The notes under the pieces: generated by a model
The model's input: the letters and a program-made list of their open reading frames with translations, nothing else
The model's database searches: none
Told to the model about the DNA's origin: nothing
Part shown: positions 1-8,451 of the stretch, one piece after another
Numbering within the stretch: position 1 is the stretch's first letter
How the letters are laid out: each line of letters begins with the position of its first letter
Translations under genes and position numbers: made by a program
Source: JAGWRI01 sp035700805
Lineage (GTDB): Bacteria; Gemmatimonadota; Gemmatimonadetes; Gemmatimonadales; Gemmatimonadaceae
Assembly (NCBI GenBank): GCA_035700805.1
Contig: DASSOG010000026.1
Span: forward strand, 1 to 64,000
Direction of reading: 5' to 3'
DNA: 64,000 nucleotides

Positions 1-212
1 GCGTCGTACTCGTTGGAATTGCGATTGGCGTTGTCGCGGCGCTCGCCATGGGCCGCCTGGTGGCGTCGTTGCTCTACGGCGTCACCCCCCACGACCCGCT
101 GGTCCTGTCGGCCACCGCGGGCGTGCTGATCGTCGTCGCTATCGTGGCCTGCCTCGTCCCCGCCCGCCGCGCCGCCCGCGTCGATCCCATGGAGACCCTG
201 CGAGCGGAGTGA
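1..212 (+). CDS. 3' end of an ADOP-type ABC transporter permease (partial)
   Basis: Only the last 69 codons are inside the window; the reading frame begins at base 3 and ends with TGA at 210-212. The visible protein holds a hydrophobic helix (VVLVGIAIGVVAALAMGRLV), the sequence LLYGVTPHDPL, a second hydrophobic helix, and the ending ARVDPMETLRAE. This is the standard C-terminus of the FtsX/MacB-like permeases called ADOP: the last transmembrane segments, then PARRAARVDP and a short acidic tail. The same ending recurs in the intact family members at 21534-23966 and 24845-27562. The ATPase partner and substrate cannot be known from this fragment. Family membership is clear; function is an inference from the family, whose members work with MacB-like ATPases in moving substrates at the inner membrane. 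Confidence 0.85.
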   Translation, partial: VVLVGIAIGVVAALAMGRLVASLLYGVTPHDPLVLSATAGVLIVVAIVACLVPARRAARVDPMETLRAE

Positions 213-240
213 GAAGCCCGCCCGCAGGCCGGGCCCGAAG

Positions 241-831
241 CTAACGACCGCCGGGCGTCGGCGCTGCCGGCCCCTCGAACACTTCGCGCCAGAACTCGTC
301 CAGCGCCAGCTCGAACGGCTCGACGCCTGGCGCCGGCCGCCATTCCAGCCGGTCTGTCAGCAACTCTGCTTGCGCCTCGCCCGGCCGCCACCGCTCGAAC
401 ACACGTGCCTCGACGTTGACGATCCAGTACTCCGGCACACCACGCGCCTGGAACAACTTACGTTTGCGCCCGCGGTCCGTGCGTTCGGTGCTGGGCGACA
501 GGACTTCCGCAACGAGCAAGGGCCGACCGGCGTGCTTCAAATCCGCCGGTGGGCGTCCGTCCACGAGCGGCACCACGAACACGTCCGGCTCCACGACGGT
601 ATCGTCGCTGAACTCCACATCGGCCGGTGCGATGATCACGTGGCCGGCGCGCTGCGCGGCCAGATACGCGCGCAATCGAACCGCCAGCGCCAGCACCGCG
701 TCCTGGTGGCGAATGCTCGGCGACGGCGTCACAAACAACTCGCCATCAATGATCTCGTAGCGCCGCCCGTCGTCGGGCAGCGCGCGGAGGCGATCGACGG
801 TCCAGCGGGTGTACGGTGCGGCCATACCCAT
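241..831 (-). CDS. Uma2-family (DUF820) putative restriction-endonuclease-fold protein
   Basis: A 196-residue protein. The start is set at 831 (MGMAAPYTRW...) because the conserved region begins right after it; the frame stays open further upstream, but that stretch has no family similarity. Family hallmarks are YEIIDGELFVTPSP near the N-terminus, ADVEFSDDTVVEPDVFVV in the middle, then VAEVLSPSTERTDRGRK and GVPEYWIVN. The Asp, Glu and Lys in these blocks are those expected of the PD-(D/E)XK-like core of Uma2 proteins. Such proteins are very numerous in some bacteria and their biological role is unsettled; a nuclease activity is only assumed from the fold. The gene is divergent from glgE, with 162 bases between the two starts, and there is no partner gene suggesting a toxin-antitoxin or restriction system. 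Confidence 0.85.
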   Translation of the reverse strand: MGMAAPYTRWTVDRLRALPDDGRRYEIIDGELFVTPSPSIRHQDAVLALAVRLRAYLAAQRAGHVIIAPADVEFSDDTVVEPDVFVVPLVDGRPPADLKHAGRPLLVAEVLSPSTERTDRGRKRKLFQARGVPEYWIVNVEARVFERWRPGEAQAELLTDRLEWRPAPGVEPFELALDEFWREVFEGPAAPTPGGR

Positions 832-993
832 AGTCTGTGCTCCTCGGCGTTCCGAACGCAACTCGGCATGTCGCAGCATGCGGCGCGCCGGCGGTCGCCC
901 CATCATCGGTCGGCCGCCGAGGGGAGCCGATCCGCTCTGCGCCGGACGAGCCCATTCTGGCGCTGGCTGGGCAAATTGGTTAAGCATCAAGGC

Positions 994-2997
994 ATGGACA
1001 CAGCGAACCCGCGCAGGAACAGGGGCCGGGTCGCGCCCGGGGTGCTTCCCAGACTCGTCATCGAGCAGGTACGGCCGGCGGTCGAAGCCGGCCGATATGC
1101 GGTGAAGCGGACGGTGGGCGATACCGTCACGGTCGAAGCGACGGTGTACAAGGATGGGCACGACCCGGTCACCGGTCGCGTGCGCTACCGACCGGCCAAC
1201 GAGCGCAAGTGGCGCGTGGCGCCGATGACGTACGACCGCGACTTTGATCGCTGCCGTGGTGCGTTCACCGTTGATCGTCTGGGTGGGTGGACCTTCGCCG
1301 TGGACGCCTGGACCGACCGATTCGAGGGATGGCGGGCCGACGTGCGAAAGAAGGCGGCGGCCGAAGTCGCGCTGCACCTGGACCTGCTGAATGGCGCGCT
1401 GATGGTTGATGAAGCGGTGGCGGCAGCCCGCGGACGCGACGCCCAGGCGCTCACGCGCTACGCTGCCGCGATACGCGACGACTCACGCTCCACCGACGAC
1501 CGCGTGGCCGACGCCCTCAGCCCCGACCTCGACGCGCTGATGGGCCGCCACCTGCCACCCGCCGACCTGATTGCCGCCGACGGTGAGTTTCCGGTGTGGG
1601 TGGATCGCCCGCGCGCGGCGTTTGGCGCGTGGTACGAGCTGTTCCCGCGCTCGCAGGGCGCCACGCCCGGCGCCTACGGCACCCTGGCCGACACGGAACG
1701 CCAACTGCCGCGACTGGCCGACCTCGGATTCGACGTGATCTACCTGCCGCCGATCCATCCCATTGGAATCACCAATCGCAAGGGGCGTAACAACGCGCTG
1801 GTGGCCGCGCCCGATGACGTGGGCAGTCCGTGGGCCATCGGCAACGCGCATGGCGGGCACACCGCGATCGATCCAGGGCTGGGCACGCTCGACGACTTTG
1901 CGCACCTGGTGCGCGCCGCGAGGGCGCTGGACCTGGAGATCGCGCTGGACTACGCGTTGCAGTGCTCGCCCGACCATCCCTGGGTGCGTGACCATCCGGA
2001 CTGGTTCTTCATCCAGCCCGATGGGTCGATCAAGCACGCCGAGAACCCGCCCAAGACATACGAAGACATTTATCCGCCGAACTTCTGGTGCGACGACCGC
2101 GCCGGGTTGTGGAACGCCTGTCGCGACATCCTGAAATTCTGGATCGACCATGGCGTGCGCATCTTCCGCGTGGACAATCCACACACCAAGCCATACGCAT
2201 TCTGGGCGTGGGTGATCGCGGAGATTCACCGCGACCACCCGGACGTGATCTTCCTGGCTGAAGCGTTCACTCGGCCCGCCCGGATGAAGGGATTGGCCAG
2301 GCTCGGCTTCACCCAGTCGTATACGTACTTCACGTGGCGCAACAGCGCACAGGAACTCTCCGAGTACGTGAATGAGCTGGCGCACGGCGAGATGGCCGAG
2401 TACTACCGGCCCAACTTCTTCACGAACACGCCCGACATCCTGCACGAGTACCTGCAGGACGGCGGACGCGCGGCGTTCCGGGTGCGCCTGCTGCTGGCGG
2501 CCACGCTGTCGCCCGTGTATGGCATCTACTCGGGTTTCGAGCTCTGCGAGAACACGCCGCGTGAACCGGGCAGCGAGGAATACCTGCATTCCGAGAAGTA
2601 CGAGATCCGGCAGCGCCAGTGGGACGCGCCGGGCAACCTCAACGACGATCTCCGGCGCATCAACGGCATCCGACGTGAGCAGCCGGCGCTGCAATTGCTG
2701 TCGAACGTCAGGTTTCACCACACCGAAGACGGCGCCGTGCTATTTTTTCATAAGCAGGCGCCCGGCCACGACCTGCTCATCGTGGTGAATCTCGATCCGC
2801 ACGCGGTGCACGAGACCATGGTGCATGTTCCGGTGCACGACCTGGGGCTCGACGACAGCCAGCCGTACGACGTGGAAGACCTGCTCACCGGCAAGCGGTA
2901 CACCTGGCATGGCAGCCGCAACTACGTGCGGCTTGATCCCGCCGTGCAACCCGGGCACCTGTTCCGCGTCCTTCCCCATCAGGAACACGCCAGATGA
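994..2997 (+). CDS. glgE: alpha-1,4-glucan:maltose-1-phosphate maltosyltransferase GlgE
   Basis: A 667-residue GH13 enzyme that extends alpha-1,4-glucan by transferring maltosyl units from maltose-1-phosphate, in the cytoplasm. The N-terminal part (about residues 1-110) is the beta-sandwich domain of GlgE, and the catalytic barrel starts near FGAWYELFPRSQGATPG. The nucleophile is D394 in IFRVDNPHTKP and the acid/base is E423 in FLAEAFTRP; from memory these numbers coincide with Streptomyces GlgE. The start at 994 (MDTANPRR) is chosen because the frame open further upstream has no family similarity and runs over the divergent Uma2 gene. Its TGA overlaps the ATG of the TreS-maltokinase gene (ATGA), so the two are translationally coupled. 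First gene of a four-gene glucan operon. Confidence 0.95.
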   Translation: MDTANPRRNRGRVAPGVLPRLVIEQVRPAVEAGRYAVKRTVGDTVTVEATVYKDGHDPVTGRVRYRPANERKWRVAPMTYDRDFDRCRGAFTVDRLGGWTFAVDAWTDRFEGWRADVRKKAAAEVALHLDLLNGALMVDEAVAAARGRDAQALTRYAAAIRDDSRSTDDRVADALSPDLDALMGRHLPPADLIAADGEFPVWVDRPRAAFGAWYELFPRSQGATPGAYGTLADTERQLPRLADLGFDVIYLPPIHPIGITNRKGRNNALVAAPDDVGSPWAIGNAHGGHTAIDPGLGTLDDFAHLVRAARALDLEIALDYALQCSPDHPWVRDHPDWFFIQPDGSIKHAENPPKTYEDIYPPNFWCDDRAGLWNACRDILKFWIDHGVRIFRVDNPHTKPYAFWAWVIAEIHRDHPDVIFLAEAFTRPARMKGLARLGFTQSYTYFTWRNSAQELSEYVNELAHGEMAEYYRPNFFTNTPDILHEYLQDGGRAAFRVRLLLAATLSPVYGIYSGFELCENTPREPGSEEYLHSEKYEIRQRQWDAPGNLNDDLRRINGIRREQPALQLLSNVRFHHTEDGAVLFFHKQAPGHDLLIVVNLDPHAVHETMVHVPVHDLGLDDSQPYDVEDLLTGKRYTWHGSRNYVRLDPAVQPGHLFRVLPHQEHAR

Positions 2998-5900
2998 ATC
3001 GCGATCCGCAGTGGTACAAGGATGCCATCATCTACCAGGTGCACGTGCGCGCCTACAAGGACAGCGACGGCAACGGCGTGGGTGACTTCAAGGGACTCAC
3101 CCAGCAGCTGGACTACGTGCGCGACCTGGGCGTGACGGCGCTGTGGCTGCAGCCGTTCTATCCCTCGCCCCTTCGCGACGACGGCTACGACATTGCCGAT
3201 TACACCGCGGTGCACCCGATCTACGGCACGCTTGGCGACTTCAAGGTCTTCCTGCGCGAAGCGCACCGGCGCGACCTCCGGGTGATCACCGAGCTGGTGC
3301 TCAACCATACATCGGACGCGCATGAGTGGTTTCAGCGAGCCCGCCACGCCAAGCCAGGCAGCAAGGAGCGGGACTTTTATGTGTGGAGTGATACGGCGGA
3401 GGAGTATGCCGAGGCGCGCGTCATCTTCAAGGATTTCGAACGGTCCAACTGGACCTGGGATCCGGTGGCGGGCGCCTACTACTGGCACCGATTCTACGCG
3501 CACCAGCCCGACCTGAACTTCCGCAACCCGGCAGTGCAGCGGGCGCTGTTCGACGTGCTCGACTTCTGGCTGGAGATGGGCGTGGACGGGCTCCGGCTGG
3601 ACGCGGTCCCGTACCTGTACGAGCAGGAGGGCACCACGTGCGAGAACCTGCCCGAGACCCACGCGTTCCTGCGCGAGCTGCGGCGCCACGTGGACACCCA
3701 CTTCAAGGACCGGATGCTGCTGGCCGAGGCCAACCAGTGGCCCGAGGACGCGGTGGCGTACTTTGGCGACAGCGATGAGTGCCACATGGCGTTCCATTTT
3801 CCGGTGATGCCGCGGCTGTTCATGGCGCTGCACATGGAAGACCGGTTCCCCGTGGTGGACATCATGCAGCAGACACCGAGCCCGCCCGAGGGCGGGCAGT
3901 GGGCGCTGTTCCTTCGCAACCACGACGAGCTGACGCTCGAGATGGTGACCGACGAAGATCGCGACTATATGTACCGTGCCTACGCGCAGGATCCACGGAT
4001 GCGGCTCAATGTCGGCATCCGGCGGCGCCTGGCCCCACTGCTGGGCCATGAGCGCAAGCGTATCGAGTTGATGAACGCCCTGCTTTTCTCCCTGCCTGGC
4101 ACGCCGATCATCTATTACGGTGATGAGATCGGGATGGGCGACAATATCTACCTGGGAGACCGCAACGGTGTGCGCACGCCAATGCAGTGGAGCGCCGATC
4201 GCAATGCCGGGTTCTCGCGCGCCAACCCGCAGCGACTGTACTCCCCGGTCATCATCGACCCCGAGTACCATTACGAAGCATGGAATGTCGAAGCCCAGCA
4301 GGCAAATCCGCACTCCGAACTGTGGTGGATGAAGCGGCTCATCGCGCTGCGCAAGCAGCTCAAGGGCTTTGGGCGTGGATCGATCGACTTCCTGCAGCCT
4401 GACAATCGCCGAGTCCTGGTATTCCTGCGCCGGCACGAAGATCAGATCGTGCTGGTGGTGGCCAACCTGTCGCGGTACGTGCAGGCCGTGGAGCTCGACC
4501 TGGCGGAATTCAACGGCCTGGTGCCGGTGGAGGCGTTCGGGCGCACCGCGTTCCCGCCCATCGGAGACCTGCCGTACTTCCTGACCATCGGGCCGCACGG
4601 ATTCTACTGGTTCCTGCTCACGCCGCGCCGCGTGGCGCTGCCCGAGCGCACGCATCCGTTCATCGAGGTGGCGGGCACCTGGCGGGCGCTGTTGCAGGAG
4701 GACACGGTGGAAGTGCTGGAGCAGCTGCTCCCGGACTACCTGGCGGAACGCCGGTGGTTTGGAAGCAAGTCGCGCACGATGAAGGGACTGGAGGTCATCG
4801 AGCAGATCCCGTTTACGTATGCTGACCAGACCGCGGTGATCACGATTGTCGAATGCACGTACACCGAGGGCGAGACGGACCGCTACTTGCTGCCGCTGGC
4901 GTTTGCCACCGAGGGCTTGCGCCACAGCATTGCCGAAGTGTCGCCGCACGCCGTGATCGCCGAGTTGCGGACGACGGCCGGCGAGGACGAGACCAGCGAC
5001 GGCATCCTGTTCGACGCCGTGGCCGACGACCGGTTCTCCGGAGCACTGCTCGCCTTTGCCGGCGATCGGCGCACGCGGAAGGGCCGGCACGGCACGCTCA
5101 GCGCCTCGCGCACCCGGAACTTCAAGGCGCTCGTCGCGTCCGACGTGGCGCTCACCCCGCAACCCGTGCGCCGCGAGCAGAGCAATACGTCGATCGTGTT
5201 CGGCGACCGCCTGATGCTCAAGCTGTTCCGGCGGGTGGATGAGGGCATCAACCCGGACGTCGAGGTGGAGCGATTCCTCACGGAACAGGCGAAGTTTCCG
5301 CACACGCCGGACGTGGCGGCGGTGCTGGAGTACCAGCGGCCAAAGCAGGAGACCATGATCATTGGCTTCCTGCAACAGCTCGTACCCAACGAGGGTGATG
5401 CCTGGACCTATACGATAGACGCGATCGGCCAGTACCTGGAGCAGATCGTCACGCATCCCGATCGCGCGTCGCTGGCGCCGGAGCCGCGCCGGCATCCGCT
5501 GGAACTACGGGGCCTCGCGCCGCCGGCGCCGCTCGACGCGCTCCTGCACCAGTTTCCCCAGCGCGCTCGGCTCCTGGGACGGCGGACCGCGGAGATGCAC
5601 ATCGCGCTGGCCAGCCGTCCCGACAACCGCGACTTCGCGCCGGAAGCGTTCACCACCTACTATCAGCGCGAGCTTTACCAGGGCGCGCGCTCGCTGGCAC
5701 GCCAGGCGCTCGCGCGCCTGCGCAAGCATGCCCGCGACGTCACCGACGAGGACGACCGCGCCCGCGTGCGCGAGCTCATTCGCTCGGAGGACGACCTGCT
5801 GGCCCGCTTCCGGCGCATCGTGGATCACAAGCTGACGGGGCGACGCATTCGCTGCCACGGCGACTATCACCTGGCGCAGGTGCTGTACACGGGGCGCGAC

Positions 5901-6311
5901 TTTGTGATCATCGACTTTGAGGGCGAGCCCGCCCGGCCGATGAGCGAACGCCGGTACAAGCGTTCGCCGCTGCGCGATGTCGCGGGCATGCTGCGCTCCT
6001 TTGACTACGCGGCGTCGTACGCCCTGCGGAGTGGACGCGTGCGCACCGAGGATATCCCGCTGCTCCGGCCGGCCGCCGACCTGTGGGTGCGGTGGGTGCA
6101 GGCCGCGTTCCTGGATGAGTATCTCACCACCATCGCCCCCGCCAACCTGCTGCCGCGCACCAACCACGACCAGCGCCTGATGCTCGACTTCCTGCTGCTG
6201 GAAAAGGCGGTATATGAACTGGGATATGAATTGAACAACCGGCCAGGATGGGTGCACGTCCCGATTGACGGGATCCTGCGACTGCTCGCCAGCGACGAAC
6301 CGGACGCATGA
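2994..6311 (+). CDS. treS: trehalose synthase (TreS) - maltokinase (Mak/Pep2) fusion protein
   Basis: An 1105-residue two-domain enzyme. Residues 1 to about 550 are trehalose synthase (GH13), which interconverts trehalose and maltose: nucleophile D203 in LRLDAVPYLYE, acid/base E245 in LLAEANQWPED, and D311 in RNHDELTLEM. From about residue 560 (LLPDYLAERRWFGSKSR) to the end is maltokinase, which phosphorylates maltose to maltose-1-phosphate with ATP; D957 in CHGDYHLAQVL and D974 in IIDFEGEPARP are the expected catalytic and metal-binding residues. The fusion passes product straight to the kinase and so feeds GlgE, whose stop codon overlaps this start. An AGGA lies 9 bases before the ATG, inside glgE. 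TreS-Mak fusions are known in several phyla; both halves look intact. Confidence 0.95.
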   Translation: MNRDPQWYKDAIIYQVHVRAYKDSDGNGVGDFKGLTQQLDYVRDLGVTALWLQPFYPSPLRDDGYDIADYTAVHPIYGTLGDFKVFLREAHRRDLRVITELVLNHTSDAHEWFQRARHAKPGSKERDFYVWSDTAEEYAEARVIFKDFERSNWTWDPVAGAYYWHRFYAHQPDLNFRNPAVQRALFDVLDFWLEMGVDGLRLDAVPYLYEQEGTTCENLPETHAFLRELRRHVDTHFKDRMLLAEANQWPEDAVAYFGDSDECHMAFHFPVMPRLFMALHMEDRFPVVDIMQQTPSPPEGGQWALFLRNHDELTLEMVTDEDRDYMYRAYAQDPRMRLNVGIRRRLAPLLGHERKRIELMNALLFSLPGTPIIYYGDEIGMGDNIYLGDRNGVRTPMQWSADRNAGFSRANPQRLYSPVIIDPEYHYEAWNVEAQQANPHSELWWMKRLIALRKQLKGFGRGSIDFLQPDNRRVLVFLRRHEDQIVLVVANLSRYVQAVELDLAEFNGLVPVEAFGRTAFPPIGDLPYFLTIGPHGFYWFLLTPRRVALPERTHPFIEVAGTWRALLQEDTVEVLEQLLPDYLAERRWFGSKSRTMKGLEVIEQIPFTYADQTAVITIVECTYTEGETDRYLLPLAFATEGLRHSIAEVSPHAVIAELRTTAGEDETSDGILFDAVADDRFSGALLAFAGDRRTRKGRHGTLSASRTRNFKALVASDVALTPQPVRREQSNTSIVFGDRLMLKLFRRVDEGINPDVEVERFLTEQAKFPHTPDVAAVLEYQRPKQETMIIGFLQQLVPNEGDAWTYTIDAIGQYLEQIVTHPDRASLAPEPRRHPLELRGLAPPAPLDALLHQFPQRARLLGRRTAEMHIALASRPDNRDFAPEAFTTYYQRELYQGARSLARQALARLRKHARDVTDEDDRARVRELIRSEDDLLARFRRIVDHKLTGRRIRCHGDYHLAQVLYTGRDFVIIDFEGEPARPMSERRYKRSPLRDVAGMLRSFDYAASYALRSGRVRTEDIPLLRPAADLWVRWVQAAFLDEYLTTIAPANLLPRTNHDQRLMLDFLLLEKAVYELGYELNNRPGWVHVPIDGILRLLASDEPDA

Positions 6312-6336
6312 ACGTACTTCCGACGAGAGGTGGGGC

Positions 6337-8451
6337 ATGATTCGCGTCTGGCCTGGCGACCCCCATCCCTTTGGCGCGACCTGGGACGGGCGCGGCGTGA
6401 ACGTCGCCGTGTTCGCGGAGAACGCCGACCGGGTGGAGCTGTGCCTGTTCGATTCCCCGGACGCGGCCACGGAGACGGTGCGGGTCGCCCTGCCGGAACA
6501 GACGAACAATGTCTGGCACGGATATTTCCCTGACCTGCGCCCCGGCCAGCTCTACGGCTTTCGTGTCCACGGGCCGTACGATCCCGCGAACGGAAATCGG
6601 TTCAACGCCGCCAAGTTGCTGTTCGACCCCTACGCGCGCGCCATCAGCGGCCAGGTGCACTGGGATGAGTCGCTGTTTGGATATCAGGTGGGCTCGGAGG
6701 GGCGGGACCTCACGATCGACACCCGCAACAGTGCCGGGCACCTGCCCAAGTGCGTCGTCGTGGAGACGGCGTTCTCGTGGGGCAACGATCGACCGCCGCG
6801 CACGCCGTGGAACCGCACGGTCATCTATGAGTGCCACGTCAAGGGAATGACGGCGCGCCATCCGGCTATCGATCCCGCAATCCGTGGCACCTACAGCGCG
6901 CTTGTCTCCGAACCGATTGTCGATCACCTGCTCGCGCTTGGGATCACCGCGGTGGAGCTGATGCCCGTACACCACGCCATCACCGAGGAACAGCTGGCCG
7001 TCCGGGGGCTGGTTGACTACTGGGGGTACAACACCATCGGCTTCTTTGCGCCGGACTCGCGCTACGCAACCGGCGCGCTGGGACAGCAGGTCACCGAGTT
7101 CAAGACGATGGTGAAGACCCTGCACGCGGTGGGCCTCGAGGTGATTCTCGATGTGGTATACAACCACACCGCCGAGGGGAATGAACTCGGGCCCACCGTG
7201 GCCTTCCGCGGCATTGACAACAAGGCGTATTACCGCCTGAACCCCGAACAGCAGCGCTACTATATCGATTTCACCGGGTGCGGCAACAGCTTGAACACGC
7301 TCAATGCGCGCGCCATGCAGTTGATGATGGACAGCCTGCGATACTGGGTGCAGGAGATGCACGTGGACGGGTTCCGCTTTGACCTGGCGCCCGCGCTCGC
7401 CCGGTCGCTGCACGCCGTGGACCGCCTGGCCTGGTTCTTTGACATCATGACGCAGGATCCGGTCCTGTCGCGCGTCAAGCTGATCGCCGAACCGTGGGAC
7501 GTGGGAGAGGGCGGCTATCAGGTGGGCAACTTCCCCACCGGCTGGACCGAGTGGAACGGCCGCTACCGCGACACCGTGCGGCGGTTCTGGCGGGGTGACC
7601 CCGGCCAACTCCCCGACCTGGCGTATCGCCTGTCTGGCAGCAGCGACCTCTACGGATCGAGCGGCCGGGATCCACACGCGAGCATCAACTTCGTCACCTG
7701 CCACGACGGATTCACCCTGCACGACCTGGTGTCCTATGAGCAGAAGCACAACGAGGCAAACGGCGAGGACAATCGCGACGGTACCAACGACAACCTGAGC
7801 CGCAACTGGGGCGTCGAGGGCCCGACCCAGGTGCCGGAGATCCTCAACGCCCGCCAACGGGTGATGCGCAATTTCCTGGCGACCATCGCGTTCTCGCAGG
7901 GCGTGCCGATGCTGTCACACGGCGACGAGATCGGCCGGACGCAGCATGGGAACAACAACGTCTACTGCCAGGATAATGAGATGTCGTGGATGGACTGGGA
8001 GCTGGACGATTCAGCACGCGCGATGTTGAAGTTCACCCGTGAGGTAATCGCCATTCGCCAGGCCAATCCGGTGCTCCAGCGACGCAGCTTCCTCCGTGGC
8101 ACCGTCGATGGTCGCACCGACGTGACCTGGCTGCGCCCGGATGGCCAGGAAATGCAGCACGACGACTGGACATCCACCGCCCGACGCGTCCTCGGCATGC
8201 TCCTGCACGGCGAGGCCGCGGATGCGGTGGATGACCGCGGGCACCGCATTGACGGTGACACCCTCCTGCTGCTGGTGAACGGTGGGCCCAAGTCACGGCG
8301 GTTCTCGCTGCCGGTATTGGGACGCGGACTCTGGCGCGAGCTGGTCAACACGGCCCAGCCTGGGCACCGCCGAATTGGGGAAGGCGTCTTGCTCGCACGT
8401 CACTCCCTGATCCTGCTCAGTCACCGGATTCCGCTGAATCACCCCGTATGA
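6337..8451 (+). CDS. glgX: glycogen debranching enzyme GlgX (isoamylase type)
   Basis: A 704-residue GH13 enzyme with an N-terminal CBM48-like domain (VWPGDPHPFGATWDGRGVNV) followed by the barrel. Catalytic residues are D349 in GFRFDLAPALAR, E385 in LIAEPWDVGEGG and D457 in TCHDGFTLHDLVSY, all in the GlgX order. It hydrolyses alpha-1,6 branches in glucan, normally after phosphorylase has shortened the outer chains. The start at 6337 has a fair ribosome site (AGAGG, 7 bases upstream); the frame is open a little further up, but that overlaps the previous gene. It follows the TreS-maltokinase gene by 25 bases, and its TGA overlaps the next gene's ATG. Within this operon it is the only debranching activity; no glycogen phosphorylase lies in the window. 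Confidence 0.95.
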   Translation: MIRVWPGDPHPFGATWDGRGVNVAVFAENADRVELCLFDSPDAATETVRVALPEQTNNVWHGYFPDLRPGQLYGFRVHGPYDPANGNRFNAAKLLFDPYARAISGQVHWDESLFGYQVGSEGRDLTIDTRNSAGHLPKCVVVETAFSWGNDRPPRTPWNRTVIYECHVKGMTARHPAIDPAIRGTYSALVSEPIVDHLLALGITAVELMPVHHAITEEQLAVRGLVDYWGYNTIGFFAPDSRYATGALGQQVTEFKTMVKTLHAVGLEVILDVVYNHTAEGNELGPTVAFRGIDNKAYYRLNPEQQRYYIDFTGCGNSLNTLNARAMQLMMDSLRYWVQEMHVDGFRFDLAPALARSLHAVDRLAWFFDIMTQDPVLSRVKLIAEPWDVGEGGYQVGNFPTGWTEWNGRYRDTVRRFWRGDPGQLPDLAYRLSGSSDLYGSSGRDPHASINFVTCHDGFTLHDLVSYEQKHNEANGEDNRDGTNDNLSRNWGVEGPTQVPEILNARQRVMRNFLATIAFSQGVPMLSHGDEIGRTQHGNNNVYCQDNEMSWMDWELDDSARAMLKFTREVIAIRQANPVLQRRSFLRGTVDGRTDVTWLRPDGQEMQHDDWTSTARRVLGMLLHGEAADAVDDRGHRIDGDTLLLLVNGGPKSRRFSLPVLGRGLWRELVNTAQPGHRRIGEGVLLARHSLILLSHRIPLNHPV

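Noticed and set aside
866..881. GCATG-6-CATGC inverted repeat between the Uma2 and glgE genes
   Set aside because: Five-base arms in GC-rich DNA arise often by chance, and no promoter elements are placed around it.
2979..5495. Very long open frame on the minus strand opposite the TreS-maltokinase gene
   Set aside because: It is a mirror of GC-rich codon bias; the plus strand encodes a complete enzyme with all catalytic residues, and the antisense product has no recognisable motif.
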